64,000 nucleotides of DNA from the NCBI RefSeq assembly GCF_014692525.1, contig NZ_JACNYL010000006.1:1-64000 (forward strand), in the 5' to 3' direction. Each line of letters begins with the position of its first letter. The stretch's first letter is position 1. The translations under genes were made by a program, and so were the position numbers. Below the pieces are notes generated by a model. It ran no database searches. It was not told the origin of the DNA and was given only the letters and a program-made list of their open reading frames with translations. This document shows positions 52,380-60,853 of the stretch, one piece after another. The stretch comes from Sphingobacterium chuzhouense (GTDB lineage Bacteria; Bacteroidota; Bacteroidia; Sphingobacteriales; Sphingobacteriaceae).

Positions 52380-55300
52380 TTAAAAATTCACGTTTAAACC
52401 GACTGATATTGTTTTGTTTAACGGATAGCTATATCCATAATCGCCTAGGCCGCCTCTAGATACATCTGGATTAGAATAGAATTCCGGGTCCATATACCTT
52501 AGTTTAGTGAATGTTAACAGGTTATAAGCGTTCACATAGAGCCTCACCTTTTTAAGGTTGACTTTGGTCAGCCAGTCCGAAGGAAGGGAATATCCTAATT
52601 CTATCGATTTCAATCGGATATAAGCCGCATTTTGAATATTAAATTCAGAATTATAATTCGGATTCGTGCCCGTAAAAGCATAATCTCCCTCTATCCATTC
52701 TGTAGCCGGATCGTAAGGACTGGCTTCTGGGTTTGTGGGGCGCCACCGGTTTAGAAATTCGGTCAATGCATTGGTATCCGACCACAAGGGTTGGTATAAA
52801 AACTCCCGCGCCGCAAAATACCGTTTTCCCGCCCCTTGCCACAACATATTGAGGTCAATTCCTTTCCAGCTGGCAGACAATGTGATACCATAGTTTATCA
52901 AAGGTACCATACCGTTAACAGCTAGCGGATGTACGTCCAGGTCACTAATTTGTCCGTCACCATTCCAATCGAGGTATTGATAGTCACCCAATGTCGAACC
53001 TCGACTGATATAGGTTGTATTGTAATATAGGTCGTCCCAATCCGTAATGATACCATTGCCCGCATACCCCCACCAAATGTTATTGTAACGTTGGTTATTA
53101 TTCTGACGCCAGTTTAGGTAAGAGTTGCCCGCTCTAGCTCGTTCAAAATGCAGTGTTTTTACGCGTGTGTAAGAAATGTTTCCTGCAATCCTGTAAGAAA
53201 GGTCCTTCCATTTATCTGCATGATATAATTCAAGTTCGATACCTTTTGTCAAGTCGCTGTTGAGATTTTCCTGAGGTTGGGCGGCACCAACAATACCGGG
53301 AAGCGACTGGCTACGGGTAGCTAAGAGGCCGTGTCGTTTGCGTTGGAAAAGCTCTAATGTACCGCCGAATTTACCCGTCCAGGCATCAAAGTCAAGCCCC
53401 AAGTTGAACATATCTGATTTATACCAGGTGATCGCTCTATTCGCAATACCCTTATCGCTGGAGCTGTTGATGAAATTTCCGTCGAATACATATCCGGAAG
53501 GTAAGCTGACACTGCTTCCGCCGGTGGCAGGATAGTAATATCCTGTTAAGAAGTTGTAATCATTTGTCGCGGCATCATCCAACATTCTCCCATAGGATGC
53601 CCTTACCTTGAATAGATTGATGAAATTTAAAGAAGAATTTTTTATAAAATCTTCTTCCGATATCACCCAGCCCGCCATGATGGCAGGCGTGCCTGCCCAG
53701 CCCGACTGTCCCGAAAACCGTGAAGACGATTCATACCGATAAGTAAACTCCGAGAGATATTTGCTCTTATAGTTATAAGCTAAACGACCAACGTACGCAT
53801 GATAAGCATAATCGTATAACGAACCGCTGCTTACACTTTGATTTATTTGCATTTTATCCGTTATTCCCGCAAATATCTGGTCCAGTGGTAACGCCAACTG
53901 CCTACTGCCGTAGAAGTTGTCGCCTTCACGATGGGTATTTTCAAAGAGCGCCATGGACGAGATGAAATGATCTTCAAATTGTTTTTCATAGCCTATTTGC
54001 ACATTCCATAGGTTAGCATCTTTTCCATAAAAATACCTTGCCACCCGGTTAGGTGCATCACTTTGGGCGTTCCATGTCCTTGGGTTTCCTCCAGAGTCAT
54101 AGAGCTGGTAAGCTTTACTGAATTCCTTATTTTCATTTAAGGTATAGTCGTAGCTATATAATCCTTTTACATATAACCCATCTAGGAATGGAGCATCGTA
54201 CCGTAAAGAGAAATTGGATTGGAACCATTTGCTTCGGTATTCGTTTTTACCTACCAGATCACCATCCATCATAGCCGCCGGATTTTGTAATCCCCCATTT
54301 GACGGTTGCCAATATTTTGTCTGTTCGTCATCATAGAATACCCGGTCCATAGGTTGCATGAGCCACATGCCGCGGATAATATCCGACGAACTATAAGGTG
54401 TTGATTGGCGATCATCCAACGTGCCGGCAAGATTCATGTCAAACACCAGATTGTCCGTTATTTTAGCCGAAATATTCGATCGCAAATTGAATATTTCGTA
54501 ATTAATAGCGTTGGTGCGTAAAAAGCTTTCCTGTTTTTGCAGCCCTAAGCTGGAATAAAACGATATTCTATCGCTTCCCCCCGATGCATTAAGGGTATGC
54601 ATCTGCTGTGGGGCGCTATTTCTGAATATAGCGGACACCCAATCCGTACTTTTCAATTCGCCACTTCTATATTGTTCTATTTGTTCATCCGTATACGGGC
54701 GGGTAGGGTTATCCACATTATGGGAGCTTCGTTCGTTATAGAGTGTCATCCAATCTACGGCATCTACCAGTTTTGGAAAATTTGATGGCCGTTGCCAGAG
54801 CATGCTGCCGGAATAACTAAGATCGATTTCCCCTTGCGCTCCTTTTTTGGTCGTAATGAGTATAACACCATTTGCCGAGTTTACACCATATATCGCAGCT
54901 GAGGCGTCTTTCAATACCGAAATGCTCTCTATGTCTTCCGGATTGAGACGTGCCATGTTATTACGGGGTACACCGTCAATAACAATCAGTGGGGAGCCCA
55001 GCCCGCGTATGTCCATCGAATTATTGAACTGGCCCGGCTCAGCCGAATTCTGTACGACACGCAAACCAGGAATTTTACCTGTCAACATATTGGGAAGACT
55101 CTCATTTTTGGTCGTGACGATCTCTTCGCCTTTAATAGCAGATACCGCTCCTGTCATCGTTTTCTGGGCTTGCTGGCCATATCCCACCACCACAACCTCT
55201 TCGACCATCTGGTTATCATTCTCCATGCTAATCCGGATATCGTCCGTAGTCGTAATAAGGTGTTCTACGGGTTTGTAACCTATATATTGAAAGGTAAGCG

Positions 55301-55508
55301 TGCTCCCTAGGGCAACGGTAATGGTGAACCTTCCCTTGTCATCACTCGTCGTCGTATTTTTAGTGTTCTTTTCACTAACGGTGACTCCTTTGAGCGGCCC
55401 GAGTTTGTCTTGTACTACACCGCTTATGGCGACTGGATTTTGGCCCTGTCCAAATGATGCTGTAACTATCAGAAACAGCGTCCATGTTAAAACTGTTATT
55501 CTGTACAT
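52380..55508 (-). CDS. SusC/RagA-family TonB-dependent glycan transporter
   Basis: 1042-residue outer-membrane importer energised by TonB. It has a signal peptide (1-20), a carboxypeptidase-like domain (about 25-100), a TonB box-like VEEVVVVGYG (about 102-111), a plug domain with the RagA signature (GVPRNNMARLNPEDIESISVLKDASAAIYGVNSANGVILITTKKG) and a 22-strand barrel ending in the C-terminal Phe of VGLNVNF. It lacks an N-terminal STN domain, so it is not expected to signal to an anti-sigma factor, in line with the lack of an ECF sigma/FecR pair here. Own promoter about 165 bp upstream. Confidence 0.96.
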   Translation of the reverse strand: MYRITVLTWTLFLIVTASFGQGQNPVAISGVVQDKLGPLKGVTVSEKNTKNTTTSDDKGRFTITVALGSTLTFQYIGYKPVEHLITTTDDIRISMENDNQMVEEVVVVGYGQQAQKTMTGAVSAIKGEEIVTTKNESLPNMLTGKIPGLRVVQNSAEPGQFNNSMDIRGLGSPLIVIDGVPRNNMARLNPEDIESISVLKDASAAIYGVNSANGVILITTKKGAQGEIDLSYSGSMLWQRPSNFPKLVDAVDWMTLYNERSSHNVDNPTRPYTDEQIEQYRSGELKSTDWVSAIFRNSAPQQMHTLNASGGSDRISFYSSLGLQKQESFLRTNAINYEIFNLRSNISAKITDNLVFDMNLAGTLDDRQSTPYSSSDIIRGMWLMQPMDRVFYDDEQTKYWQPSNGGLQNPAAMMDGDLVGKNEYRSKWFQSNFSLRYDAPFLDGLYVKGLYSYDYTLNENKEFSKAYQLYDSGGNPRTWNAQSDAPNRVARYFYGKDANLWNVQIGYEKQFEDHFISSMALFENTHREGDNFYGSRQLALPLDQIFAGITDKMQINQSVSSGSLYDYAYHAYVGRLAYNYKSKYLSEFTYRYESSSRFSGQSGWAGTPAIMAGWVISEEDFIKNSSLNFINLFKVRASYGRMLDDAATNDYNFLTGYYYPATGGSSVSLPSGYVFDGNFINSSSDKGIANRAITWYKSDMFNLGLDFDAWTGKFGGTLELFQRKRHGLLATRSQSLPGIVGAAQPQENLNSDLTKGIELELYHADKWKDLSYRIAGNISYTRVKTLHFERARAGNSYLNWRQNNNQRYNNIWWGYAGNGIITDWDDLYYNTTYISRGSTLGDYQYLDWNGDGQISDLDVHPLAVNGMVPLINYGITLSASWKGIDLNMLWQGAGKRYFAAREFLYQPLWSDTNALTEFLNRWRPTNPEASPYDPATEWIEGDYAFTGTNPNYNSEFNIQNAAYIRLKSIELGYSLPSDWLTKVNLKKVRLYVNAYNLLTFTKLRYMDPEFYSNPDVSRGGLGDYGYSYPLNKTISVGLNVNF

Positions 55509-55670
55509 TTATTTATAGGTTTTATTGGAAATGAATAATAAAGATCCGTTGATGGGAGTATTCGTTTTGCTCATATCTTTTCATGGTTTATAGTATGGTA
55601 TTTTTAAATTCTCTATCCGCCATCGCAAAATATGGGGATAAGTTCACATATCGATATCATTTTATCTATA

Positions 55671-55697
55671 TGTTCATACAAATATAATTTGTACATA
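55671..55697. promoter_or_regulatory. Putative GntR operator at the susC promoter
   Basis: TACAAAT (55677-55683) and ATTTGTA (55687-55693) form a perfect inverted repeat around ATA. The half-site ATTTGTACATA (55687-55697, plus strand) and GTATGAACATAT on the minus strand also occur, with one or two changes, in the manA/gntR intergenic region (59970-59996). The element overlaps the susC -7 box and spacer, so a bound protein should block RNA polymerase. Confidence 0.5.
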
Positions 55698-55709
55698 TTT
55701 AATATCAAA
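55679..55709 (-). promoter_or_regulatory. Promoter of the susC-susD-DUF3823 operon
   Basis: On the minus strand TTTG (55709-55706), a 19-bp spacer and TATATTTG (55686-55679) match the Bacteroidota primary-sigma consensus exactly. The predicted start is about 165 nt before the susC ATG. Confidence 0.65.
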
Positions 55710-55903
55710 ATAAAAAACTCGTTATTTTTTATTTTTTTTGATAACGGATGAACAGCTTTTTACAATAGAAGTAATTAATAATCAGCGTTTATATTCGTTT
55801 CCATATGAAAAACACGTTAGCATGTAATATTTTTGCTCTTCATATAAAACGAATCTCTAACCCATTATATTCTTCTTATGTACCAACAAATTAGTTATAT
55901 GAT

Positions 55904-57034
55904 TTATTGATCATGGTCAAGTTGATGGAGAGCAAAATTATAGGCACCAATGGCAATGGCTTGATTCGTGCCGAGGGAAGAAACGGTTATGGCAGTCTGT
56001 TTTCTTTCGTTATATCTGATATTCATTTCTACCGATTCGGCGTTCTTGAAAGAGATAAATCTATTTTCGGACGCGCTAGCGTAGAATTTCTGCTGGTCGC
56101 TAGCATCTGTTAAATCAAAGACCTGCGTCTCCAGGCGATTGAAGGAGTCTCCGGAAAAAGTATGCAAGGATGTCCGCAGCTCCTCCATGAGCGCGGGCAT
56201 AATGAATTTTTGAGCCCCCATCAGTCCACCTCCCAATACCACTAACCCATCCACAATGGCTATCATATGGGCTATACTGTCAGCCGCCACCTCACCGAGC
56301 AGTTCAAAGCTTCGGATAGCCGCTTGTTGATACCCCTCCTTTTTGCCTTCTGCAATTTCAAAAATATCCTGAGGGGTAAGGTCAGCAGCATGTACACCAG
56401 CGAGGTTGCCATACTCCCGTATAATCCCTCTTATACTTACGTTTTCTTCGGCCAGCATTGTTGGATATCGCTTGTTCCGGAAAGTCCAGATATCACCACC
56501 ACAGCCATTATCTCCGTCGAGTAAGATGTTGTTGATCACCACGCCTGACCCAAAGCCCGTTCCAAAGGTCAATCCAATTAAGTTTCGGTATTTTCGGCCA
56601 CTATTTTTGTTTTCCAAAAGTTGATTGATCGCCGGCAGCGCACCAGCCAACGCTTCTCCATAGGCAAATAAATTGCCGTCGTTATTTATAAATACCGGCA
56701 ATTTAAAATATTGTTGTAAGTAGGAGCCTAATGGTACACCGCCACGAAAAGCAGGAAAATTGGGTAAATCACCTATAATTCCGTTTTTGTAGTCGGCAGG
56801 ACCGGGAAAGGCGAAACTTATCGCCACTGGAGGTTGCGAGCCGCTCGTTTGGAGCAGAGCAATCGAACGGCTGAAACCTTCGATTAATATTTTTAGACAT
56901 TTACCCAGATCATTTGGAGAGGCCGGCAGGGTAAATGAGGGAATAATTTCTTTATTGCCTTGTATAGCCGAAAACGCAAAATTAGAACCTCCGGCATCTA
57001 GTGTGAGTACAGTTCTGTTGTCAAATTGGTACAT
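55904..57034 (-). CDS. ROK-family sugar kinase
   Basis: 376-residue cytosolic sugar kinase, probably phosphorylating the sugar imported by the adjacent MFS carrier (mannose, glucose or N-acetylated relatives). Seen: the phosphate-1 loop LTLDAGGSNFAFSAI (about 10-24), FPGPADYKNGIIGDLPNFPAF, the catalytic Asp in VFINNDGNLFAYGEA and GLTFGTGFGSGVV. The CxCGxxGCxE zinc motif common in ROK proteins is absent (GDNGCGGDIW stands nearby), and no DNA-binding domain precedes the kinase. Its ATG shares one base with the MFS stop (TAATG). Confidence 0.88.
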   Translation of the reverse strand: MYQFDNRTVLTLDAGGSNFAFSAIQGNKEIIPSFTLPASPNDLGKCLKILIEGFSRSIALLQTSGSQPPVAISFAFPGPADYKNGIIGDLPNFPAFRGGVPLGSYLQQYFKLPVFINNDGNLFAYGEALAGALPAINQLLENKNSGRKYRNLIGLTFGTGFGSGVVINNILLDGDNGCGGDIWTFRNKRYPTMLAEENVSIRGIIREYGNLAGVHAADLTPQDIFEIAEGKKEGYQQAAIRSFELLGEVAADSIAHMIAIVDGLVVLGGGLMGAQKFIMPALMEELRTSLHTFSGDSFNRLETQVFDLTDASDQQKFYASASENRFISFKNAESVEMNIRYNERKQTAITVSSLGTNQAIAIGAYNFALHQLDHDQ

Positions 57035-58194
57035 TATTGGATGTTTTTAGGTGCAAACTTAAAGGAAATCGCCAGAAGATAAAGCACAAGTATCAATAAT
57101 AAGCTGAAGCCGAATGTAATGTCCGTTTTTTGGGTGACGAAGCCTATGATAGGCGGAATGATAGCACCTCCAGCTACACCCATGATCATTAAAGACGATA
57201 TCTCATTTTGTTTATCCTGTTTCAGTTGCAACGCAAAGGTAAACAGAATCGAAAAGACGTTGGCACAACAAAATCCAATAATGACAATACCCAAGTAAAT
57301 CATTGAATTTGTTTGGGTGAACAGGAGTAGCAACACACCCAATATAGCTACCAGCATATTGATTTTCAGAAATCTAGCCGGAGCAATGCGTAACAACAGA
57401 AAAGAGCCCAGAAAAGAGCCCGCTATGCGTGATCCGAAATACAGGCTGGAGCTTAACCCCGCTTTATCTGTTTCCATGCCTAATTTTTCGATAAGCAATT
57501 GGGGCGTAAATGTGTTCATGGACACATCGATACCTACCAGGACAAGGATACCCAAAAAAAGCAGCAGGGTATTCCTGTCGTTCAACAGCCTGATAATGTC
57601 TCCGAAACCGGATGTTTCCCGGTGACGTATTTTTTCTTCAATAGGTGTAAAATAGAGGTAGATTCCTGTGCCGGCTGATATGAAAGCATACGTTAGCAAG
57701 GCCAACTTCCAATCACCGTAATACGAAGCGGCAAAACTGGCGAGGATGGGGCCTAAAAAAGAAGCGATGGCTTTTGTGAATTGGCCGAAGGTCAACATGC
57801 CCGCCAGCTTGTCGTCACTTACGATGTTGCTTGCCAGTGGATTAATAGCCACCTGCAATATGGTATTGCTGATGCCCAGTAAAATAAAAGCAAAGAGCAT
57901 GCTGGGGAATGTATAATAAATCGACGGTATGGTTAATGCGACGATACTTATACCTATGGAAAGGACGACCGTGTTTTTCTGTCCGTATCTATTCATCAGC
58001 AGGCCTGCCGGGATAGAAAATACAGCAAACCATAAAAACACCATCATAGGTAGTGCCGACGCGGCAAATGTACCTAGGTTAAAATCGTCCCGGACAAAAT
58101 TTGTAGATACGCCTACGATATCGACCATGCCCATTACAAAAAAGCTGAGTAGAATAGGGATAAATACGTTGATACGATTTGTTTTGGTGCTCAT
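57034..58194 (-). CDS. Sugar MFS transporter (FucP/GlcP-like)
   Basis: 386-residue, 12-helix inner-membrane carrier, likely a proton-sugar symporter. The N-terminus FIPILLSFFVMGMVDIVGVSTNFVRDDF and the GISNTILQVAINPLASNIV segment resemble the fucose/glucose permease branch. The loop MNRYGQKNTV fits the MFS GxxxDRxGR-type motif. It lies 12 bp after the isomerase gene and overlaps the kinase gene by one base, so transport, phosphorylation and isomerisation are co-expressed. The sugar is inferred from neighbours. Confidence 0.88.
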   Translation of the reverse strand: MSTKTNRINVFIPILLSFFVMGMVDIVGVSTNFVRDDFNLGTFAASALPMMVFLWFAVFSIPAGLLMNRYGQKNTVVLSIGISIVALTIPSIYYTFPSMLFAFILLGISNTILQVAINPLASNIVSDDKLAGMLTFGQFTKAIASFLGPILASFAASYYGDWKLALLTYAFISAGTGIYLYFTPIEEKIRHRETSGFGDIIRLLNDRNTLLLFLGILVLVGIDVSMNTFTPQLLIEKLGMETDKAGLSSSLYFGSRIAGSFLGSFLLLRIAPARFLKINMLVAILGVLLLLFTQTNSMIYLGIVIIGFCCANVFSILFTFALQLKQDKQNEISSLMIMGVAGGAIIPPIIGFVTQKTDITFGFSLLLILVLYLLAISFKFAPKNIQ

Positions 58195-58206
58195 GTTATC
58201 CAGATT

Positions 58207-59955
58207 TTATGCTTTGAAACGAACGTACGCTTTTATGGTCATGCATTCCTTTCCTTCGGACGCTCCATATGGCCGTATGCTATACTGTCCCAAATGAGCC
58301 GGAATGATAAAGGTCTCGGCGTAATGTACAATAAAGGGCTCGAAACTTGCATCTATACTTTCTACGATAGCTTCCTCCCCTTCGACCAAGTTAAGTACAT
58401 TTACACTGTCGCCAGTATAATGGACAACCTTTTTGTTAAATCGGTGCCTTCTGGTTTCTATAAACTCATGATCATGTAGGCCTGTCCGCTCTTCCGACCA
58501 GCCGTCGCCACTGTCTACCGCTTCTATGGTATTCACCAGATATTTCATGGTATAGTCGTAATCCCTTTCCCAGTCTATTACTTCCAGACCACGTTCCACA
58601 TTGATAGGACGAGGTTTGCCATTGAGCCCTAGTCTTCCCCAGTCCCACATTTTGAAGGTAAAGTGGTTGGGTGTGGAGCTTATTTCCAGCACCAGGGTCT
58701 CCGGTCCGGAGCAATGCACCGTTCCGGCGGGGATCAAAAAATGATCATGTTTTCTCACCGGTATTTTATTGGCATATTTTTCCGCGTCAAACGGCATGAT
58801 ACTTTTCTGCGCATCGCGTAAGTCTTGTGCCATCTGTGTTTTGTCCACTTCGTTCTTCAAGCCCAGATATACCATCGCGTCTTCTTTGGCATCCAGCACA
58901 TAATAGCTTTCATCTTGGGTATATTTCATTCCAAAATGCTGGCGTATGTAGTGGGTAGTAGGGTGTACCTGAAAACTGAGGTACCCACCGCCTACCGTAT
59001 CTAAGAAATCAAACCGGATAGGAAAATCTTTTCCAAAGCGGGATTCTACAGGCCCTCCTAACAATGCCTTCGCACGGAGCAGCACCACATTTATCGATGG
59101 GAGTTCAAATGTGGTTCCTTCAATAGAAAACAAAAGGCTGTTTTCCTCTGGTACACAGTCGAAGCACCAGCCATAATTGGCGACCTCTCTGTCCAGGTCA
59201 CAAACCTCTTTCATCCATTGTCCACCCCATGGCGCTGGCGCAAAAAATGGCACTACGCGAAAAGGGCGGTTTACCGTTTCATCAATCCCCCGCATAAATG
59301 TTGCCTTATCGATGAGTTTAGGTGTATCTTCTATATGGGTGTCTATCCAGAATGCGATACGGTCAAATAGAGATTCTTTATGTGTGTCGCAGATCAACCA
59401 GTCGTTGAAATAACATCTTTTGTGCTGGCTCTCAAAAGTATCTTTGCTGTTATCTATACCGATGCTATGTACGCTTCCTTTTCGCATGCGGAGTTGATGT
59501 TCCCAGCGGGCCAGATCGGCATAGACCAACGTCGCAGAAGCAGGCGCTATCAGCGAGGCACCTATACCTAACACGATAGCATTGCCGTCGTGCTGTTCCA
59601 ACCGTTCTTTAGCAGCAGTCAACGCTTCCGGATCAAAATAGTCAACCAGCTTAAGAGGCGTAACATAGCCAAACAAAATGTCTTCCGTAACGTACCGGGC
59701 TGTCATATTTCGGATTTCCTCTTCTGATTTTAATAAATCTCGGGTGAGGATAACTTTATCGGGATGAAGGACTTCTAAAGCTTCCGCTATTTCGGACTCG
59801 TATACGCCTACATACATGTCAATAGCGAGTATACCATTACTTTCTATAAGTGGACGGAAAATAGAGCGAATATTATCCCATCCAATGTGTATCTGACCGG
59901 ATATAATGGTAGCGGGATACTTGTCATAATTTGAGCGTTTTTTTTGAGCAGTCAT
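58207..59955 (-). CDS. manA: Class I mannose-6-phosphate isomerase with an extra N-terminal region
   Basis: Converts mannose 6-phosphate to fructose 6-phosphate. The catalytic part starts near residue 230 (PFFAPAPWGGQWMKEV) and has the zinc motif YLSFQVHPTTHYI and IPAGTVHCSG, family hallmarks. The first 225 or so residues are not needed for a normal class I isomerase (about 320-390 residues). They include IISGQIHIGWDNI, AIDMYVGVYESEI and VILTRDLL, with a pattern vaguely like nucleoside or uridine kinases but with no Walker A lysine, so at best a degenerate kinase-like fold. First gene of manA-MFS-ROK, divergent from gntR. Confidence 0.85.
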   Translation of the reverse strand: MTAQKKRSNYDKYPATIISGQIHIGWDNIRSIFRPLIESNGILAIDMYVGVYESEIAEALEVLHPDKVILTRDLLKSEEEIRNMTARYVTEDILFGYVTPLKLVDYFDPEALTAAKERLEQHDGNAIVLGIGASLIAPASATLVYADLARWEHQLRMRKGSVHSIGIDNSKDTFESQHKRCYFNDWLICDTHKESLFDRIAFWIDTHIEDTPKLIDKATFMRGIDETVNRPFRVVPFFAPAPWGGQWMKEVCDLDREVANYGWCFDCVPEENSLLFSIEGTTFELPSINVVLLRAKALLGGPVESRFGKDFPIRFDFLDTVGGGYLSFQVHPTTHYIRQHFGMKYTQDESYYVLDAKEDAMVYLGLKNEVDKTQMAQDLRDAQKSIMPFDAEKYANKIPVRKHDHFLIPAGTVHCSGPETLVLEISSTPNHFTFKMWDWGRLGLNGKPRPINVERGLEVIDWERDYDYTMKYLVNTIEAVDSGDGWSEERTGLHDHEFIETRRHRFNKKVVHYTGDSVNVLNLVEGEEAIVESIDASFEPFIVHYAETFIIPAHLGQYSIRPYGASEGKECMTIKAYVRFKA

Positions 59956-59969
59956 TTGTCTTATTTAAT

Positions 59970-59996
59970 GTATGAACAAATTAAGTATGTGCAAAT
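59970..59996. promoter_or_regulatory. Putative GntR operator in the manA/gntR intergenic region
   Basis: Two direct copies, GTATGAACAAAT (59970-59981) and GTATGTGCAAAT (59985-59996), repeat with a 15-bp period. Read on the minus strand both contain ATTTGnnCATA, the same half-site as at the susC promoter. The second copy overlaps the manA -7 box, and both cover the predicted transcription start. Confidence 0.5.
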
Positions 59997-60021
59997 ATAT
60001 AATTTATTTCTATTTGTCAAA
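59992..60021 (-). promoter_or_regulatory. Promoter of the manA-MFS-ROK operon
   Basis: On the minus strand TTTG (60021-60018), an 18-bp spacer and TATATTTG (59999-59992) fit the Bacteroidota consensus. It lies 37 bp before the manA ATG, giving a leader of roughly 30 nt. Confidence 0.65.
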
Positions 60022-60094
60022 CTGTTTTTGAATAAATATTGTTTTATTTCATATTTTTACCTAAAATTTGGCTATTTTGATATATTAGGCATAC

Positions 60095-60832
60095 ATGAAA
60101 AGCAATTCATTAGACAAAAAAGAACTAGATCCGCTTCATATTCAAGCAGAAACATATATAAGGCAACTGATCGAAAAAGAAGAGTACAAAGCCGGTAAAC
60201 TACTTCCCACTGAAGTTGAGCTCGCTAAAATGTTGAACATTTCAAGGAATACATTGAGACAAGCTATCAATAAGTTGGTATATGAAGGATTACTGTTGCG
60301 TAAAAGAGGGCATGGAACGAGAGTCGTACGCAAGGGAATTGTAGGTGGTATAAAAAATTGGTTGAGCTTCTCCCAAGAAATGAAGATGTTGGGTATAGAG
60401 GTTAAAAATTTTGAATTGCATATTCGTTATACCGATGCCCCAACAGAAATTTCCAATTTCTTTATGCTGGAGGAGAAAGAAAACACCAAATGCTTGCTGA
60501 TGGAGCGCGTACGTGGCAATACCAGTTATCCTTTTGTCTACTTCATTTCTTATTTCAATCCGGATATACCCTTGTCGTCTGACGAAAACTTCCGACGTCC
60601 TTTGTATGAGATTCTCGAGAAAGATTTCGGCGTCATCGTAAAGACATCCAAAGAAGAAGTGTATGCGCGGTTAGCGGGAGACTTGGTTGCTCAAAAACTC
60701 GAAATCAAGGCAACCGATCCGATATTGGTCAGAAAGAGATTTGTTTATGACGATAAAGGTAGGCCTATTGAATACAATATAGGTTATTACCGTGCAGATA
60801 GTTTTACGTATACTATAGAAGCTGAAAGATAG
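60095..60832 (+). CDS. GntR-family (HutC/DasR subfamily) transcriptional regulator
   Basis: 245 residues. The N-terminal winged helix-turn-helix (about 12-80) has LLPTEVELAKMLNISRNTLRQAINKLVYEGLLLRKRGHGT. The C-terminal UTRA ligand domain (about 95-240) has MERVRGNTSYPFVYFISYF and ends VRKRFVYDDKGRPIEYNIGYYRADSFTY. HutC-type regulators usually respond to a sugar phosphate or amino-sugar phosphate and repress uptake genes. Divergent from manA and near repeated ATTTGnnCATA sites, so autoregulation and control of manA and susC are the natural hypothesis. Its last codons lie in a 17-bp perfect hairpin. Confidence 0.92.
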   Translation: MKSNSLDKKELDPLHIQAETYIRQLIEKEEYKAGKLLPTEVELAKMLNISRNTLRQAINKLVYEGLLLRKRGHGTRVVRKGIVGGIKNWLSFSQEMKMLGIEVKNFELHIRYTDAPTEISNFFMLEEKENTKCLLMERVRGNTSYPFVYFISYFNPDIPLSSDENFRRPLYEILEKDFGVIVKTSKEEVYARLAGDLVAQKLEIKATDPILVRKRFVYDDKGRPIEYNIGYYRADSFTYTIEAER

Positions 60833-60847
60833 CTTCTATAGTATACG
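60807..60847. terminator. 17-bp perfect hairpin spanning the gntR stop codon
   Basis: CGTATACTATAGAAGCT (60807-60823) and its exact complement (60831-60847) flank a 7-nt loop. The gntR TAG (60830-60832) lies at the loop/stem border, and the convergent sulfatase gene ends 7 bp beyond. No T-run follows on either strand, so the mode of termination or RNA stabilisation is uncertain. Confidence 0.65.
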
Positions 60848-60853
60848 CAGGCA

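Larger units (their letters stand above)
55509..55903. other. Upstream region of susC (395 bp, no gene)
   Basis: AT-rich spacer between susC and the stop of the ROK-kinase gene. Apart from the promoter and the overlapping inverted repeat at 55671-55709, I find nothing specific. No terminator for the manA-MFS-ROK operon is evident, so read-through into susC is possible. Confidence 0.6.
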
